Positions 17,323-26,571 are shown, numbered from the stretch's first letter. The stretch: DNA of 64,000 nt from Pseudomonas fluorescens (GCF_005938625.1 NZ_VCNJ01000004.1:1-64000), one strand, 5' to 3'. Notes: a model not told the origin generated them from the letters alone. Numbers and translations: made by a program.

Positions 17323-19011
17323 ATGCAACCTGATTTCTGGAACGACAAGCGCCCGGCCGGCGTACCGCTGGACATCGACATGGGTGAGTTCAAGTCGGTG
17401 ATCGAGGTGTTCGAGCGTTCCTGCAAGAAGTTCGCGGATCGCCCGGCGTTCAGCAACATGGGCATCACCCTGACCTACGCCGAGCTCGAGCGCCAGAGCG
17501 CTGCCTTCGCCGGTTACCTGCAAGCACATACCGATCTGGTGCCGGGGGATCGCATCGCCGTGCAGATGCCCAACGTCCTGCATTACCCGATTGCCGTATT
17601 CGGTGCACTGCGTGCCGGGCTGATCGTGGTCAACACCAACCCGCTGTATACCGCGCGGGAGATGCGCCATCAGTTCAAGGATTCCGGCGCGCGAGCGCTG
17701 GTGTACCTGAACATGTTCGGCCAGAAAGTCCAGGAAGTGCTGCCCGACACCGACATTCAGTACCTGATCCAAGCGAAGATGGGCGACCTGATGCCCACCG
17801 CCAAGGGCTGGCTGGTCAACACCGTAGTCAGCAAAGTGAAGAAAATGGTCCCGGCGTATTCACTGCCGCAGGCGATCTCCTTCAAAAGCGCACTGCGCAT
17901 GGGCCGAGGTCTGGGCATCAAGCCGCTGAAAGCCAGCCTCGACGACATCGCCGTGCTGCAATACACCGGTGGCACCACCGGCCTGGCGAAAGGCGCGATG
18001 CTGACCCACGGCAATCTGGTGGCGAACATGCAGCAAGTGCGCGCCTGTCTCGCTCAACTCGGCCCGGACGGCCAGCCGCTGCTGCGCGAAGGCCAGGAAG
18101 TGATGATCGCGCCGCTGCCGCTGTACCACATCTATGCGTTCACCGCGAATTGCATGTGCATGATGGTCTCCGGCAACCACAACGTCTTGATCACCAATCC
18201 ACGCGACATCGCCGGGTTCATCAAGGAGCTGAAGAACTGGCGCTTCTCGGCGCTGCTGGGCTTGAACACCTTGTTCGTGGCGCTGATGGATCACGCGGAT
18301 TTCAAGACCCTCGATTTCTCCAGCCTGAAGCTCACCAACTCCGGTGGCACCGCGTTGGTCAAGGCCACCGCCGAGCGCTGGGAGCAGATCACCGGTTGCC
18401 GCATCACCGAAGGTTACGGCCTGACCGAAACCTCGCCGGTGGCCTGCACCAATCCGTACGGTGATCAATCGCGACTGGGCACGGTCGGTTTGCCGGTGCC
18501 AGGCACACTGCTCAAAGTCATCAACGATGACGGTGTCGAGCAGCCGATGGGCGAGCGCGGTGAGTTGTGCATCAAGGGCCCGCAGATCATGAAGGGCTAC
18601 TGGCACAAACCCGAAGCCACCGCCGAAGTGCTGGATGCCGAGGGCTGGTTCAAGTCCGGCGATATTGCGGTGATCGATCCGGATGGTTTCGTGCGCATCG
18701 TCGATCGCAAGAAGGACATGATCATCGTCTCCGGTTTCAACGTGTACCCCAACGAAATCGAAGACGTGGTGATGGCGCACCCGAAAGTTGCCAACTGTGC
18801 GGTGATCGGCGTGCCGGACGAGCGTTCCGGGGAGGCGGTAAAGCTGTTTGTGGTGGCGCGGGAAACAGGGGTCAGCCTCGAAGAACTCAAGGCTTACTGC
18901 AAAGAGAATTTCACTGCGTACAAAGTGCCGAAACACATCGTGTTGCGTGAGTCATTGCCGATGACGCCTGTCGGGAAAATTCTGCGGCGGGAGTTGCGCG
19001 ATATCGCGTAA
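17323..19011 (+). CDS. fadD2: Long-chain fatty acid-CoA ligase FadD2
   Basis: A 562-residue ANL-superfamily enzyme activating fatty acids with ATP and CoA for beta-oxidation. AMP-binding motif YTGGTTGLAKGA (about residues 212-223), GYGLTETSP (about 365), and the C-terminal catalytic lysine in GKILRRELR. The start at 17323 behind AAAGAGGA is preferred over a frame opening 16 codons earlier. It is paired head to tail with fadD1, of the same length and clearly homologous, as in other pseudomonads. Confidence 0.93.
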   Translation: MQPDFWNDKRPAGVPLDIDMGEFKSVIEVFERSCKKFADRPAFSNMGITLTYAELERQSAAFAGYLQAHTDLVPGDRIAVQMPNVLHYPIAVFGALRAGLIVVNTNPLYTAREMRHQFKDSGARALVYLNMFGQKVQEVLPDTDIQYLIQAKMGDLMPTAKGWLVNTVVSKVKKMVPAYSLPQAISFKSALRMGRGLGIKPLKASLDDIAVLQYTGGTTGLAKGAMLTHGNLVANMQQVRACLAQLGPDGQPLLREGQEVMIAPLPLYHIYAFTANCMCMMVSGNHNVLITNPRDIAGFIKELKNWRFSALLGLNTLFVALMDHADFKTLDFSSLKLTNSGGTALVKATAERWEQITGCRITEGYGLTETSPVACTNPYGDQSRLGTVGLPVPGTLLKVINDDGVEQPMGERGELCIKGPQIMKGYWHKPEATAEVLDAEGWFKSGDIAVIDPDGFVRIVDRKKDMIIVSGFNVYPNEIEDVVMAHPKVANCAVIGVPDERSGEAVKLFVVARETGVSLEELKAYCKENFTAYKVPKHIVLRESLPMTPVGKILRRELRDIA

Positions 19012-19024
19012 AAGCCAAAAACAC

Positions 19025-19097
19025 AAAGATCGCAGCCTTCGGCAGCTCCTACCTTGGAATGCATTCCTGTAGGAGCTGCCGAAGGCTGCGATCTTTT
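19025..19097. repeat. REPIN, family B, inverted order
   Basis: AAAGATCGCAGCCTTCGGCA...CTCCTAC followed by GTAGGAGCTGCCGAAGGCTG...CTTTT, so the arms face the other way compared with most copies. Lies just after fadD2. Confidence 0.85.
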
Positions 19098-19155
19098 GCT
19101 TTAAGTCCCCGAAAACCGGGGTCTTCAAGGTTTTATAGGATTTTTGCTCTAAAAT

Positions 19156-19189
19156 GACTGCTAGGTAGTCTTGAGTCATGATAATGACT
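19156..19189. promoter_or_regulatory. Two adjacent dyads upstream of fadD1
   Basis: GACT-N7-AGTC (19156-19170) and AGTCAT-GATA-ATGACT (19174-19189) share the AGTC/GACT half-site. They lie about 170-200 bases before fadD1 in a 260-base stretch without genes. A transcription-factor site is likely but unnamed. Confidence 0.4.
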
Positions 19190-19357
19190 GTAGGGGCCGC
19201 TTTTGGCTCTAGTCGACCCTTGGCAAAGCTGCTACTCTCGGCGCGCTTTGTGACTTCTCGGCCTATGTAAAAGCCAGATTCACCAATACCAAACACACAC
19301 CAATAATAATCGCATCAAATGCGGTGAAGAATTCGCGTTGCTGAGGAGTGGGCTTCC

Positions 19358-21055
19358 ATGATCGAAGACTTTTGGAAGGATAAATACCCGGCTGGAATTG
19401 CTGCCGACATCAATCCGGACGAGTATCCGAACATTCAGGCAGTGTTGAAGCAATCCTGCCAACGCTTCGCCAACAAACCGGCTTTCAGCAACCTGGGCAA
19501 GACAATCACCTACGGTGAATTGTACGAATTGTCCGGTGCATTTGCCGCGTATCTGCAACAGCATACCGATTTGCAGCCCGGTGATCGAATCGCCGTGCAA
19601 CTGCCCAACGTTCTGCAGTACCCGGTGGCCGTCTTCGGTGCGATCCGCGCCGGGCTGATCGTGGTCAACACCAACCCGCTGTACACCGCGCGGGAAATGG
19701 AACACCAATTCAACGACTCCGGTGCCAAAGCCCTCGTTTGCCTGGCAAACATGGCGCACCTGGCCGAAGCCGTGGTGCCGAAAACCGGCGTCAAACACGT
19801 CATCGTCACTGAAGTCGCCGACCTGCTGCCGCCGATCAAGCGCCTGCTGATCAACAGCGTCATCAAGTACGTGAAGAAAATGGTCCCGGCCTATCACCTG
19901 CCCAAAGCCGTCAAGTTCAACGACGTGCTGAGCAAGGGCCAGGGCCAGCCTGTGGCCGAAGCCAATCCGGACAGCGGCGACGTTGCCGTGCTGCAATACA
20001 CCGGCGGCACCACCGGCGTGGCCAAAGGCGCGATGCTGACCCATCGCAACCTCGTCGCCAACATGCTGCAGTGCAAAGCGCTGATGGGTTCCAACCTCAA
20101 TGAAGGTTGCGAGATCCTGATCACGCCGCTGCCGCTTTACCACATTTACGCGTTCACCTTTCATTGCATGGCGATGATGCTGATCGGCAACCACAACATC
20201 CTGATCAGCAACCCGCGTGACCTGCCGGCGATGGTCAAGGAACTGTCGAAGTGGAAGTTCAGCGGTTTCGTTGGTCTCAACACGCTGTTCGTGGCGCTGT
20301 GCAACAACGAAGGTTTCCGCAAGCTGGATTTCTCCGCGCTGAAAGTCACCTTGTCCGGCGGCATGGCCTTGCAACTGGCCGCTGCCGAGCGCTGGAAAGC
20401 GGTCACCGGTTGTGCCATTTGCGAAGGTTACGGCATGACCGAAACCAGCCCGGTGGCCACGGTCAACCCGATCCAGAACATCCAGATCGGCACCATCGGT
20501 ATTCCGGTGCCATCTACTTTGTGCAAAGTCATCGACGATAACGGTGTCGAGCAGCCGCTGGGTGAAATCGGCGAGCTGTGCGTCAAGGGCCCGCAAGTGA
20601 TGAAAGGCTACTGGCAGCGTCAGGAAGCCACCGATGAAATGCTCGACAGCGAAGGCTGGTTGAAGACCGGTGACATCGCGCTGATCCAGCCGGACGGCTA
20701 TATGCGCATCGTCGATCGCAAGAAAGACATGATTCTGGTCTCCGGTTTCAACGTCTACCCGAACGAACTGGAAGACGTGCTGGCAACGCTGCCGGGCGTG
20801 TTGCAGTGCGCGGCCATCGGCGTGCCGGACGAGAAGTCGGGGGAGGCGATCAAGATCTTTATCGTCGCCAAACCGGGCGTCACGCTGACCAAGGAAACTG
20901 TGATGGAGCACATGCGCGCCAACGTCACGGGCTACAAGGTGCCGCGTTCGGTGGAATTCCGCGATGCGCTGCCGACCACCAACGTCGGCAAGATTTTGCG
21001 TCGCGAGCTGCGGGATGAAGAGCTGAAGAAGATCAAGGCCAAGTCCGCCGCTTAA
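19358..21055 (+). CDS. fadD1: Long-chain fatty acid-CoA ligase FadD1
   Basis: A 565-residue acyl-CoA synthetase. AMP-binding motif YTGGTTGVAKGA (about residues 214-225), GYGMTETSP, and GKILRRELRDEE at the C terminus. The opening MIEDFWKDKYPAGI matches FadD1 of pseudomonads as I recall it. It follows fadD2 after a 346-base gap with a REPIN and dyads, and has its own ribosome site (GAGGAG), so it may have its own promoter. Confidence 0.94.
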   Translation: MIEDFWKDKYPAGIAADINPDEYPNIQAVLKQSCQRFANKPAFSNLGKTITYGELYELSGAFAAYLQQHTDLQPGDRIAVQLPNVLQYPVAVFGAIRAGLIVVNTNPLYTAREMEHQFNDSGAKALVCLANMAHLAEAVVPKTGVKHVIVTEVADLLPPIKRLLINSVIKYVKKMVPAYHLPKAVKFNDVLSKGQGQPVAEANPDSGDVAVLQYTGGTTGVAKGAMLTHRNLVANMLQCKALMGSNLNEGCEILITPLPLYHIYAFTFHCMAMMLIGNHNILISNPRDLPAMVKELSKWKFSGFVGLNTLFVALCNNEGFRKLDFSALKVTLSGGMALQLAAAERWKAVTGCAICEGYGMTETSPVATVNPIQNIQIGTIGIPVPSTLCKVIDDNGVEQPLGEIGELCVKGPQVMKGYWQRQEATDEMLDSEGWLKTGDIALIQPDGYMRIVDRKKDMILVSGFNVYPNELEDVLATLPGVLQCAAIGVPDEKSGEAIKIFIVAKPGVTLTKETVMEHMRANVTGYKVPRSVEFRDALPTTNVGKILRRELRDEELKKIKAKSAA

Positions 21056-21058
21056 AAC

Positions 21059-21087
21059 AAAAAGCCCCGCAGATGCGGGGCTTTTTG
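21059..21087 (+). terminator. Terminator of fadD1
   Basis: AAAAGCCCCGC and GCGGGGCTTTTT stem with an AGAT loop and T tract. Confidence 0.9.
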
Positions 21088-21097
21088 TTGGTCAGGT

Positions 21098-21207
21098 GAT
21101 CGTTCCCACGCTCTGCGTGGTAACGCATCCCGGGACGCTCTGCGTCCCTGCAGTACTGGACGCGGAGCGTCCGGGGCGGCATTCCCACGCGGAGCGTGGG
21201 AACGATC
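21098..21207. repeat. REPIN, family C
   Basis: GATCGTTCCCACGCTCTGCG and complementary end, with inner dyads around GGACGCTC and GAGCGTCC. Confidence 0.85.
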
Positions 21208-21219
21208 AGCGTAGAAGGG

Positions 21220-21597
21220 TTACTGACGAAACGGCGCAAAATTCACGTTAGTCCCCGCCGGACGCATGTCCTGCAGATACGAATCCTTGTCCGCACTCAA
21301 TTCCAGGCTCAACGCCGCTTTGCGCTTGCCTTCGTTGCGAATCACCAGCCCTTCAAGCTTTTCACGCAGGAACACTGTCGGCACTTTCAGGTGCAGCAGC
21401 TCGTCAGTGGCCGGCGTGTGCATCAGCAGGTGAATCCACTCGTACTGACCGATCGCCAGACGTGACACCGGCAGGTCGAACCACCAGATGTTGCGGTTAC
21501 GGTTCAGTTCGGCGAAGTGGCAGTTGTTGGTGCCGAGCACGGCACCGCCCAGTTCCTTGTTGCGTCGGGCGATGGCCTGCGTTTTATCGAGTTTCAT
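21220..21597 (-). CDS. Conserved hypothetical protein
   Basis: A 125-residue soluble protein starting MKLDKTQAIARRNKELGGAV. The frame extends 50 codons further upstream without a plausible start, so ATG 21597 is chosen. No signal peptide, membrane segment or catalytic motif is seen. Charged and aromatic residues are spread evenly, as in a folded protein. I do not recognise the family. Confidence 0.7.
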   Translation of the reverse strand: MKLDKTQAIARRNKELGGAVLGTNNCHFAELNRNRNIWWFDLPVSRLAIGQYEWIHLLMHTPATDELLHLKVPTVFLREKLEGLVIRNEGKRKAALSLELSADKDSYLQDMRPAGTNVNFAPFRQ

Positions 21598-21794
21598 AAC
21601 ATTCCTGCGGGATCGGTTCCTGGCGCTTGGCGCCCATATGTTGCGCATTCTCGGGGCTACGCACGCAAACATAAAGCCCAACCTGCACGCCACGACGAAA
21701 TGAACCCCTGAAAATAAATGAAACTTGGCGCAAACCCGGCCAGTCAATCATTACGTACTGACTTTTCCCCCTAATTGCACCAAGGAGAAACACC

Positions 21795-21986
21795 ATGAGT
21801 AGCACAGGCGATAAAGTAAAAGGCATGGCCAACGAAGCGGTCGGCAACGTCAAGCAAGGCGTCGGTAAAGCCACCGACAACACCAAGCTGCAAGCCGAAG
21901 GCAAGATTCAAGAGAAAAAAGGCGAAGCCCAGCAAGCGGTCGGCAAAGCCAAGGACGCCGTCAAAAAAGGTGTCGACAAGGCGTAA
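21795..21986 (+). CDS. CsbD family stress protein
   Basis: A 63-residue, lysine- and alanine-rich, hydrophilic protein with the CsbD/YjbJ pattern (GDKVKGMANEAVGNVKQGVGKAT). Members are abundant, probably disordered, and induced by general stress; their function is unknown. Good ribosome site AAGGAGA. It stands alone before its own terminator. Confidence 0.92.
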   Translation: MSSTGDKVKGMANEAVGNVKQGVGKATDNTKLQAEGKIQEKKGEAQQAVGKAKDAVKKGVDKA

Positions 21987-22010
21987 CTCAGCCTTGAACG
22001 AAATACATGA

Positions 22011-22036
22011 GCGGCCATCCAAGGATGGCCGTTTTT
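22011..22036 (+). terminator. Terminator of the CsbD gene
   Basis: CGGCCATCC and GGATGGCCG perfect 9-bp stem, 2-base loop, then five T residues. Confidence 0.88.
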
Positions 22037-22150
22037 GTGTCAAAAGCCTGCAGCGCCCCGACGAGGTTCGCCAAACAGGCTACCGTGATGTAAAAAACGG
22101 CCCCTGAGTCGCCACGACTTCAACCTGTATTGCGGCGAAAGGAGACGCGA

Positions 22151-23107
22151 ATGATTTTTCCGGACATGAAAGGTCTGCCCCTGCACCGGGTGATGGTGCG
22201 CACGGTCACTGAATTCGTCGACGACGAGATGTCGACCTACGCCTCGGCACTGGCCTACCAGATGCTGTTTTCGCTGTTCCCGTTCATTCTGTTTCTGATC
22301 GCCCTGATCGGTTTCCTGCACCTGCCGGACTTCTTCTCCTGGCTGCGTCTGCAATCGGAACTGGTGCTGCCGCCGCAGGCACTGGAGCAGGTCAATCCGG
22401 TGATCGACCAGTTGCAGCAATCCAAGGGCGGCTTGCTCTCGGTCGGTATTGTCATTGCCCTGTATACCGCATCCGCCGGTGTGCGCTTGATGATGAGCGC
22501 GATGAACGCCGCGTACGACGTGGTCGAAGGGCGACCGGTCTGGAAGCGTTTCCCGCTGTCGATTGTCTACACCGTTGGCATTGCCGGCATGCTGCTGGTG
22601 GCCGCCGCGTTGATGGTGCTCGGGCCGCAGGTAATGGGCTGGATCGCCGCGCAGGTGGGGCTGGAAGACTTCATCGTCACCGTCTGGACGATTGCGCGCT
22701 GGCCGGTGATCGTGATTCTGATGATGGTCGCGGTGGCACTGATCTACTACGTCATGCCCGACGTCAAACAGGAATTCCGTTTCATCACGCCCGGTTCGGT
22801 CCTGGCCGTGGTGGTGTGGATCATCGCTTCGTTGGGTTTCGCGTTCTACGTGAAAACCTTCGCCAACTACAACGCGATGTATGGCAGCATCGGTGCGATC
22901 ATCGTGCTGTTGCTGTATTTCTACATTTCCGCCGCGGTGCTGTTGCTCGGTGCCGAGATGAACGCGGTGATCGAGCACATGTCCAGCGAGGGCAAGGACC
23001 CGGGCGAGAAAGTCCCCGGCGAACTCGATGAACAACCCAAACAACACGTCTCGGGCCTGGGCCGCGATCATTCGCTCAAGCCGGACACTGACGAAGCCAG
23101 ATCATGA
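22151..23107 (+). CDS. YihY/BrkB family inner-membrane protein
   Basis: A 318-residue polytopic membrane protein of the YihY/virulence factor BrkB family, with about six hydrophobic segments between residues 25 and 275 and a charged C-terminal tail. The conserved [17 protein letters not shown] stretch follows the N-terminal helix. Function unknown; it was once misannotated as RNase BN. GGAG lies 7 bases before ATG 22151. The stop overlaps the def start within ATGA, giving translational coupling. Confidence 0.88.
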   Translation: MIFPDMKGLPLHRVMVRTVTEFVDDEMSTYASALAYQMLFSLFPFILFLIALIGFLHLPDFFSWLRLQSELVLPPQALEQVNPVIDQLQQSKGGLLSVGIVIALYTASAGVRLMMSAMNAAYDVVEGRPVWKRFPLSIVYTVGIAGMLLVAAALMVLGPQVMGWIAAQVGLEDFIVTVWTIARWPVIVILMMVAVALIYYVMPDVKQEFRFITPGSVLAVVVWIIASLGFAFYVKTFANYNAMYGSIGAIIVLLLYFYISAAVLLLGAEMNAVIEHMSSEGKDPGEKVPGELDEQPKQHVSGLGRDHSLKPDTDEARS

Positions 23108-23643
23108 TTCGTGAAATTCTGAAAATGGGCGACGAGCGCCTGTTGCGCATTGCGCCGCCGGTGCCGGCCGAGATGTTCGACAGCCCTGAACTGTGGCAAC
23201 TGATCGACGACATGTTCCAGACCATGGAAAGCGTCGGCGGCGTCGGCCTGGCCGCGCCGCAGATCGGCGTCGATCTGCAACTGGTGATTTTTGGTTTCGA
23301 GCACAGCGAACGTTATCCGGATGCTGAAGCGGTGCCGCAGACGATCCTGATCAATCCGCTGATAACGCCGCTGAGTCCGTTGATGGAGGAGGGCTTTGAA
23401 GGCTGTCTGTCGGTGCCGGGTTTGCGCGGAGCGGTGGATCGTTATCAGCAGATTCGCTACGAGGGTGTTGATCCGAAGGGCGAGCCGATTGTGCGCACTG
23501 CTTCGGGCTTCCACGCGCGCGTTGTGCAGCACGAGTGCGATCACCTGATCGGCCGCTTGTACCCGTCGCGGATCACCGACTTCACTAAGTTCGGTTTTAC
23601 CGAAGTGATGTTCCCGGACCTCGATCCCACAGCCGACGACTGA
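23104..23643 (+). CDS. def: Peptide deformylase
   Basis: A 179-residue metalloenzyme removing the N-terminal formyl group from new proteins. All three signatures are present: [10 protein letters not shown] (about residues 42-51), EGCLSVPG (metal Cys) and QHECDHLIG (metal His pair and catalytic Glu). It overlaps the YihY gene by 4 bases rather than sitting beside fmt, so it is probably an additional deformylase copy; the fmt-linked copy is not in the window. Confidence 0.92.
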   Translation: MIREILKMGDERLLRIAPPVPAEMFDSPELWQLIDDMFQTMESVGGVGLAAPQIGVDLQLVIFGFEHSERYPDAEAVPQTILINPLITPLSPLMEEGFEGCLSVPGLRGAVDRYQQIRYEGVDPKGEPIVRTASGFHARVVQHECDHLIGRLYPSRITDFTKFGFTEVMFPDLDPTADD

Positions 23644-23666
23644 TCTTGCAAACACCACGATCCCTA

Positions 23667-23753
23667 GTGGGAGCGAGCTTGCTCGCGAATGCGATACATC
23701 AGTGACGTCTTCATTGACTGACACTACGCCTTCGCGAGCAAGCTCGCTCCCAC
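23667..23753. repeat. REPIN, family A variant (GTGGGAGCGAGCTTGCTCGCG)
   Basis: GTGGGAGCGAGCTTGCTCGCG and its complement flank a variable 45-base centre between def and the GNAT gene, which converge. Confidence 0.87.
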
Positions 23754-23770
23754 AGGTTTTGCGTTGCACA

Positions 23771-24190
23771 TCAGGGTTGTGAGGGGCTCAGCTCCATCGC
23801 AATCATCGGCTTGCTCCGCGCATACCGGCTCAAGCGCTCCGCCATCGCCTGGGGCAGCGCCGGATCGAACGTAAACCCGCGCCGTTCATAAAACTCACGC
23901 AAATCAGGATGACAAAACAGCCAAACCGGCTCGTTCACATCCTGCACCGCCGCTGCGATCAGCTGTGCGGCAACGCCCTGTTCACGACACCCCGGATCCA
24001 CAAACAGCCCGGTCAACCATTGCCCGCCGGACACTGGCCGCAAGCACAACGCGCCCACAATCTCTCCGCGCCGCGCGACCCATAACTGTGCCTCGCGAAC
24101 AGCTTTCATCGACGATTGATGGCTGCGGTAAAACTTGTTCATCAACGGCCAAAGCGACTCGTCGAGCAGGCTGTATTGGGTGTCGGGCAT
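23771..24190 (-). CDS. GNAT family N-acetyltransferase
   Basis: A 139-residue acetyl-CoA-dependent transferase. The acetyl-CoA-binding motif A reads LFVDPGCREQGVAAQLI (about residues 67-83), and FYERRGFTFD is the typical C-terminal strand. Substrate unknown. Single gene, convergent with def. Confidence 0.85.
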   Translation of the reverse strand: MPDTQYSLLDESLWPLMNKFYRSHQSSMKAVREAQLWVARRGEIVGALCLRPVSGGQWLTGLFVDPGCREQGVAAQLIAAAVQDVNEPVWLFCHPDLREFYERRGFTFDPALPQAMAERLSRYARSKPMIAMELSPSQP

Positions 24191-24292
24191 GGGATCGGAC
24201 TGTCGGTGGGCAAAGCGCCGATTATAAAAGAACGCACGGCTCTGGATAGGTGTATACCTGACCTCACATCCCCTGTGAGTGGAGTACGCATC

Positions 24293-24403
24293 ATGTCCAA
24301 AGGTATGGATTCAAAGAAAGCCGCGAAGAAGAAACCGGCCAAGACCGCGATTGAAAAACGCGCAGAGAAGAAAGCCAAGAAAGTCGACATCTTCGGTCAC
24401 TGA
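24293..24403 (+). CDS. Small lysine-rich protein
   Basis: A 36-residue, highly basic peptide (MSKGMDSKKAAKKKPAKTAI...) with 13 lysines, ending VDIFGH. A GGAG ribosome site lies 9 bases upstream, and a GC-rich hairpin follows the stop. The frame is open further upstream, but that part is not protein-like. It may bind nucleic acid or be disordered; no function is known to me. Confidence 0.65.
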   Translation: MSKGMDSKKAAKKKPAKTAIEKRAEKKAKKVDIFGH

Positions 24404-24415
24404 TCACACCTTTCC

Positions 24416-24436
24416 GGAGCCCGGTTCTCGGGCTCC
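24416..24436. terminator. GC-rich hairpin after the lysine-rich peptide gene
   Basis: GGAGCCCG and CGGGCTCC stem with a 5-base loop, 12 bases after the stop codon. There is no T tract, so it may be a weak terminator or an mRNA-stabilising end. Confidence 0.5.
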
Positions 24437-24515
24437 TGCCTGAACCCGAAAATAATCTGCAAGATTGCCCATGGTCGTTGCACAGAAGGGGAAGAATCCC
24501 GTTCCGAGCAATGCC

Positions 24516-25457
24516 ATGCCCCATTACTTTGACGCCGCCCATCGTCAGCAGATCGAAACCCTGCGCCAACGCTTCACCGCCCGCACCGAGTGGCCGACCT
24601 GGCTGTTGCTGATCGGCGTCTATGGCGGCTGGTTTGCCATTGTTCTCAATAGTCATTGGCTCGGTCGAGCCTTGAGCACGCTGTTGCTGATCCCGCTGCT
24701 GGTGTTGTGGCTGTCGGTGCAGCACGAGTTGCTGCACGGGCATCCGACGCGCTGGGTTCGCCTCAACAAGATCCTCGGCTACGTGCCTTTTGCCGTGTGG
24801 TATCCGTACACGTTGTATCGCGACAGTCATTTGCTGCATCACCGCGATGAGGATCTGACTGTGCCCGGCGTCGATCCGGAAAGCCGTTACCTGACCCGCG
24901 CTGGCTGGCAGGGCAGTTCGCTGTTTGAACGCAGCTTGCACTGGTTGAACAAAACCGTGTTCGGGCGCTTTGTGATCGGTGCACCGCTGGCGCTGATGGC
25001 AATGGCCAAAGAAGAGCTGCTACGGCTGAAAAATGGGGAACTCCAGGCCTGGTCGATGTGGCTGACCCATGGTCTGTTCACGTTATTGATGCTGTGGTTC
25101 ATCGCCCGATTCAGCGTGCTGCCGGTCTGGCATTACCTGCTGCTGATCAGCGTGCCGGCGCTGTCGATCGCGATGATCCGCTCCTATTATGAACATCGCC
25201 CACATGCGCAACCTGAGCAGCGCACGGTGTTGAACGAGGCGAGTTGGCCGTGGCGCTGGTTGTTCCTGAATCTGAATTTTCATCTGGTGCATCACGACTT
25301 GCCGAAGCTGGCGTGGTACGACTTGCCGACGGTTTACCGGATGCATCGCGAGCAATGGATCGCGCGCAGTGGCGGGTTTCTTGTGCAGGGGTATGGCGAG
25401 TTCTGGCGGCGCCATGTTTTGAAGCCAATCGACAGCCCCGAGCATCCTTACCACTGA
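24516..25457 (+). CDS. Fatty acid desaturase family protein
   Basis: A 313-residue integral-membrane di-iron enzyme. The three histidine boxes are HELLHGH (about residue 71), HLLHH (about 104) and HLVHH (about 257). Hydrophobic segments lie at about 27-65 and 165-215. It would introduce a double bond into, or oxidise, a lipid acyl chain or carotenoid-like substrate. The start is uncertain: ATG 24516 gives the usual MPHYFD opening, while in-frame ATG 24471 adds 15 residues; neither has a strong ribosome site. Confidence 0.83.
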   Translation: MPHYFDAAHRQQIETLRQRFTARTEWPTWLLLIGVYGGWFAIVLNSHWLGRALSTLLLIPLLVLWLSVQHELLHGHPTRWVRLNKILGYVPFAVWYPYTLYRDSHLLHHRDEDLTVPGVDPESRYLTRAGWQGSSLFERSLHWLNKTVFGRFVIGAPLALMAMAKEELLRLKNGELQAWSMWLTHGLFTLLMLWFIARFSVLPVWHYLLLISVPALSIAMIRSYYEHRPHAQPEQRTVLNEASWPWRWLFLNLNFHLVHHDLPKLAWYDLPTVYRMHREQWIARSGGFLVQGYGEFWRRHVLKPIDSPEHPYH

Positions 25458-25479
25458 CCCAAGAACACCACAAAACTCT

Positions 25480-25565
25480 GTAGGAGTGAGCCTGCTCGCG
25501 ATAGCGGTGTGTCAGGCGCCGAAGATGTCACTGATGCACCGCTATCGCGAGCAGGCTCGCTGCCA
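25480..25565. repeat. REPIN, family A (GTAGGAGTGAGCCTGCTCGCG)
   Basis: Left arm intact; right arm GCGAGCAGGCTCGCTGCCAC carries substitutions. Lies between the desaturase and the PhnD-like gene. Confidence 0.82.
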
Positions 25566-25597
25566 CATTGGATATTTGTAGCCCGGGGAAAATGTGT

Positions 25598-26389
25598 ATG
25601 ACCCAACACCACACCGAACTCCTGATGTACGTCGCCCCCGAGCCAATCCGCGCGGCCAATGAGCGCTGGATTGCGCGCATTCTCGAGCAACTTGGCCACA
25701 CTCGCCTGAGTGCTGAAGGCCTGTCATTGCCCGAGCTCTGGTTATCCCCCGATCTGCTGCTCACGCAAACCTGCGGCTACCCGCTGATGACTGCATTGCG
25801 CGGACAAGTGCGCATCGTCGGCCGACCTCGCTACGAACTCCCCAACGCCAGCGCCGGCAATCATTGCAGCCTTATCCTCGGCCGTGCTGACGACCCACGC
25901 ACAACCCTGGCGGAGTTCCGCGGCAGTCGCGGGGTGATCAACAGTGACGACTCCAATAGCGGCATGAACCTGCTGCGTCAACGCTTGGCGCCGCTGAATC
26001 AGGACGGACGATTCTTCGCCTCGGTCGGCATCAGCGGCGGCCATCGCGAGAGTCTGCGCTGGTTGCGGGAAAACCTTGGCGATCTGGCCGCTATTGATAG
26101 CGTCACCTACGCCTACCTCACCCGGCATGTACCTGAAGAAGTCTGCGGCTTGCGGGTGGTGGCGCGCAGCGCGTTCAGTCCGACCCTGCCGTTCATTACT
26201 GTCGCCAGTGCTTCGGATGAGCAGGTTGAGGCATTGCGCCAAGTGATGAATGAAACCCTGCGTGAACTCCCTGATGTCGTGCAGACCTTGGGATTGCCTG
26301 AGGTACTTGCGGCGAGCGAGCGCGATTATCAGATCCTGCTCGATTATCAGCGCGAGGCTGAAGAACTCGGCTATAGCCGCTTGCGCTAA
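25598..26389 (+). CDS. PhnD-like phosphate/phosphonate-binding protein without signal peptide
   Basis: A 263-residue protein of the phosphonate ABC transporter substrate-binding family (PF12974-like). The two-lobed pattern is visible: LLTQTCGYPLM (about residues 52-62), then FRGSRGVINSDDSNSGMNLLR (about 106-126). It begins MTQHHTELLMYVAPEP with no signal peptide or lipobox, and no permease or ATPase gene is near. A cytoplasmic binding or sensing role is therefore possible. GGGGAA precedes ATG 25598. Confidence 0.78.
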   Translation: MTQHHTELLMYVAPEPIRAANERWIARILEQLGHTRLSAEGLSLPELWLSPDLLLTQTCGYPLMTALRGQVRIVGRPRYELPNASAGNHCSLILGRADDPRTTLAEFRGSRGVINSDDSNSGMNLLRQRLAPLNQDGRFFASVGISGGHRESLRWLRENLGDLAAIDSVTYAYLTRHVPEEVCGLRVVARSAFSPTLPFITVASASDEQVEALRQVMNETLRELPDVVQTLGLPEVLAASERDYQILLDYQREAEELGYSRLR

Positions 26390-26456
26390 AAGATCGCAGC
26401 CTCTGGCAGCTCCTACAGGGGCTCGGTGCAGGAGCTGACGAAGGTTGCGATCTTTT
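26388..26456. repeat. Degenerate REPIN, family B, overlapping a stop codon
   Basis: AAAAGATCGCAGCCTCTGGCAG...and GCAGGAGCTGACGAAGGTTG...TCTTTT, in inverted order and with substitutions. Its first bases are the last bases of the PhnD-like stop codon. Confidence 0.78.
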
Positions 26457-26571
26457 ATTCATAAATCGAATATAAAAATGATATTTAAATATTATTAAAG
26501 AATAAGGCGCCTTGCTACGATCGCGCCACCGGAACACCGGACATTCAGCGACCCCTCATCAAGGAGCCCCT

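Noticed and set aside
19280..20911. A 543-codon open frame antisense to fadD1
   Set aside because: Same shadow effect; fadD1 on the plus strand has full family motifs and a ribosome site.
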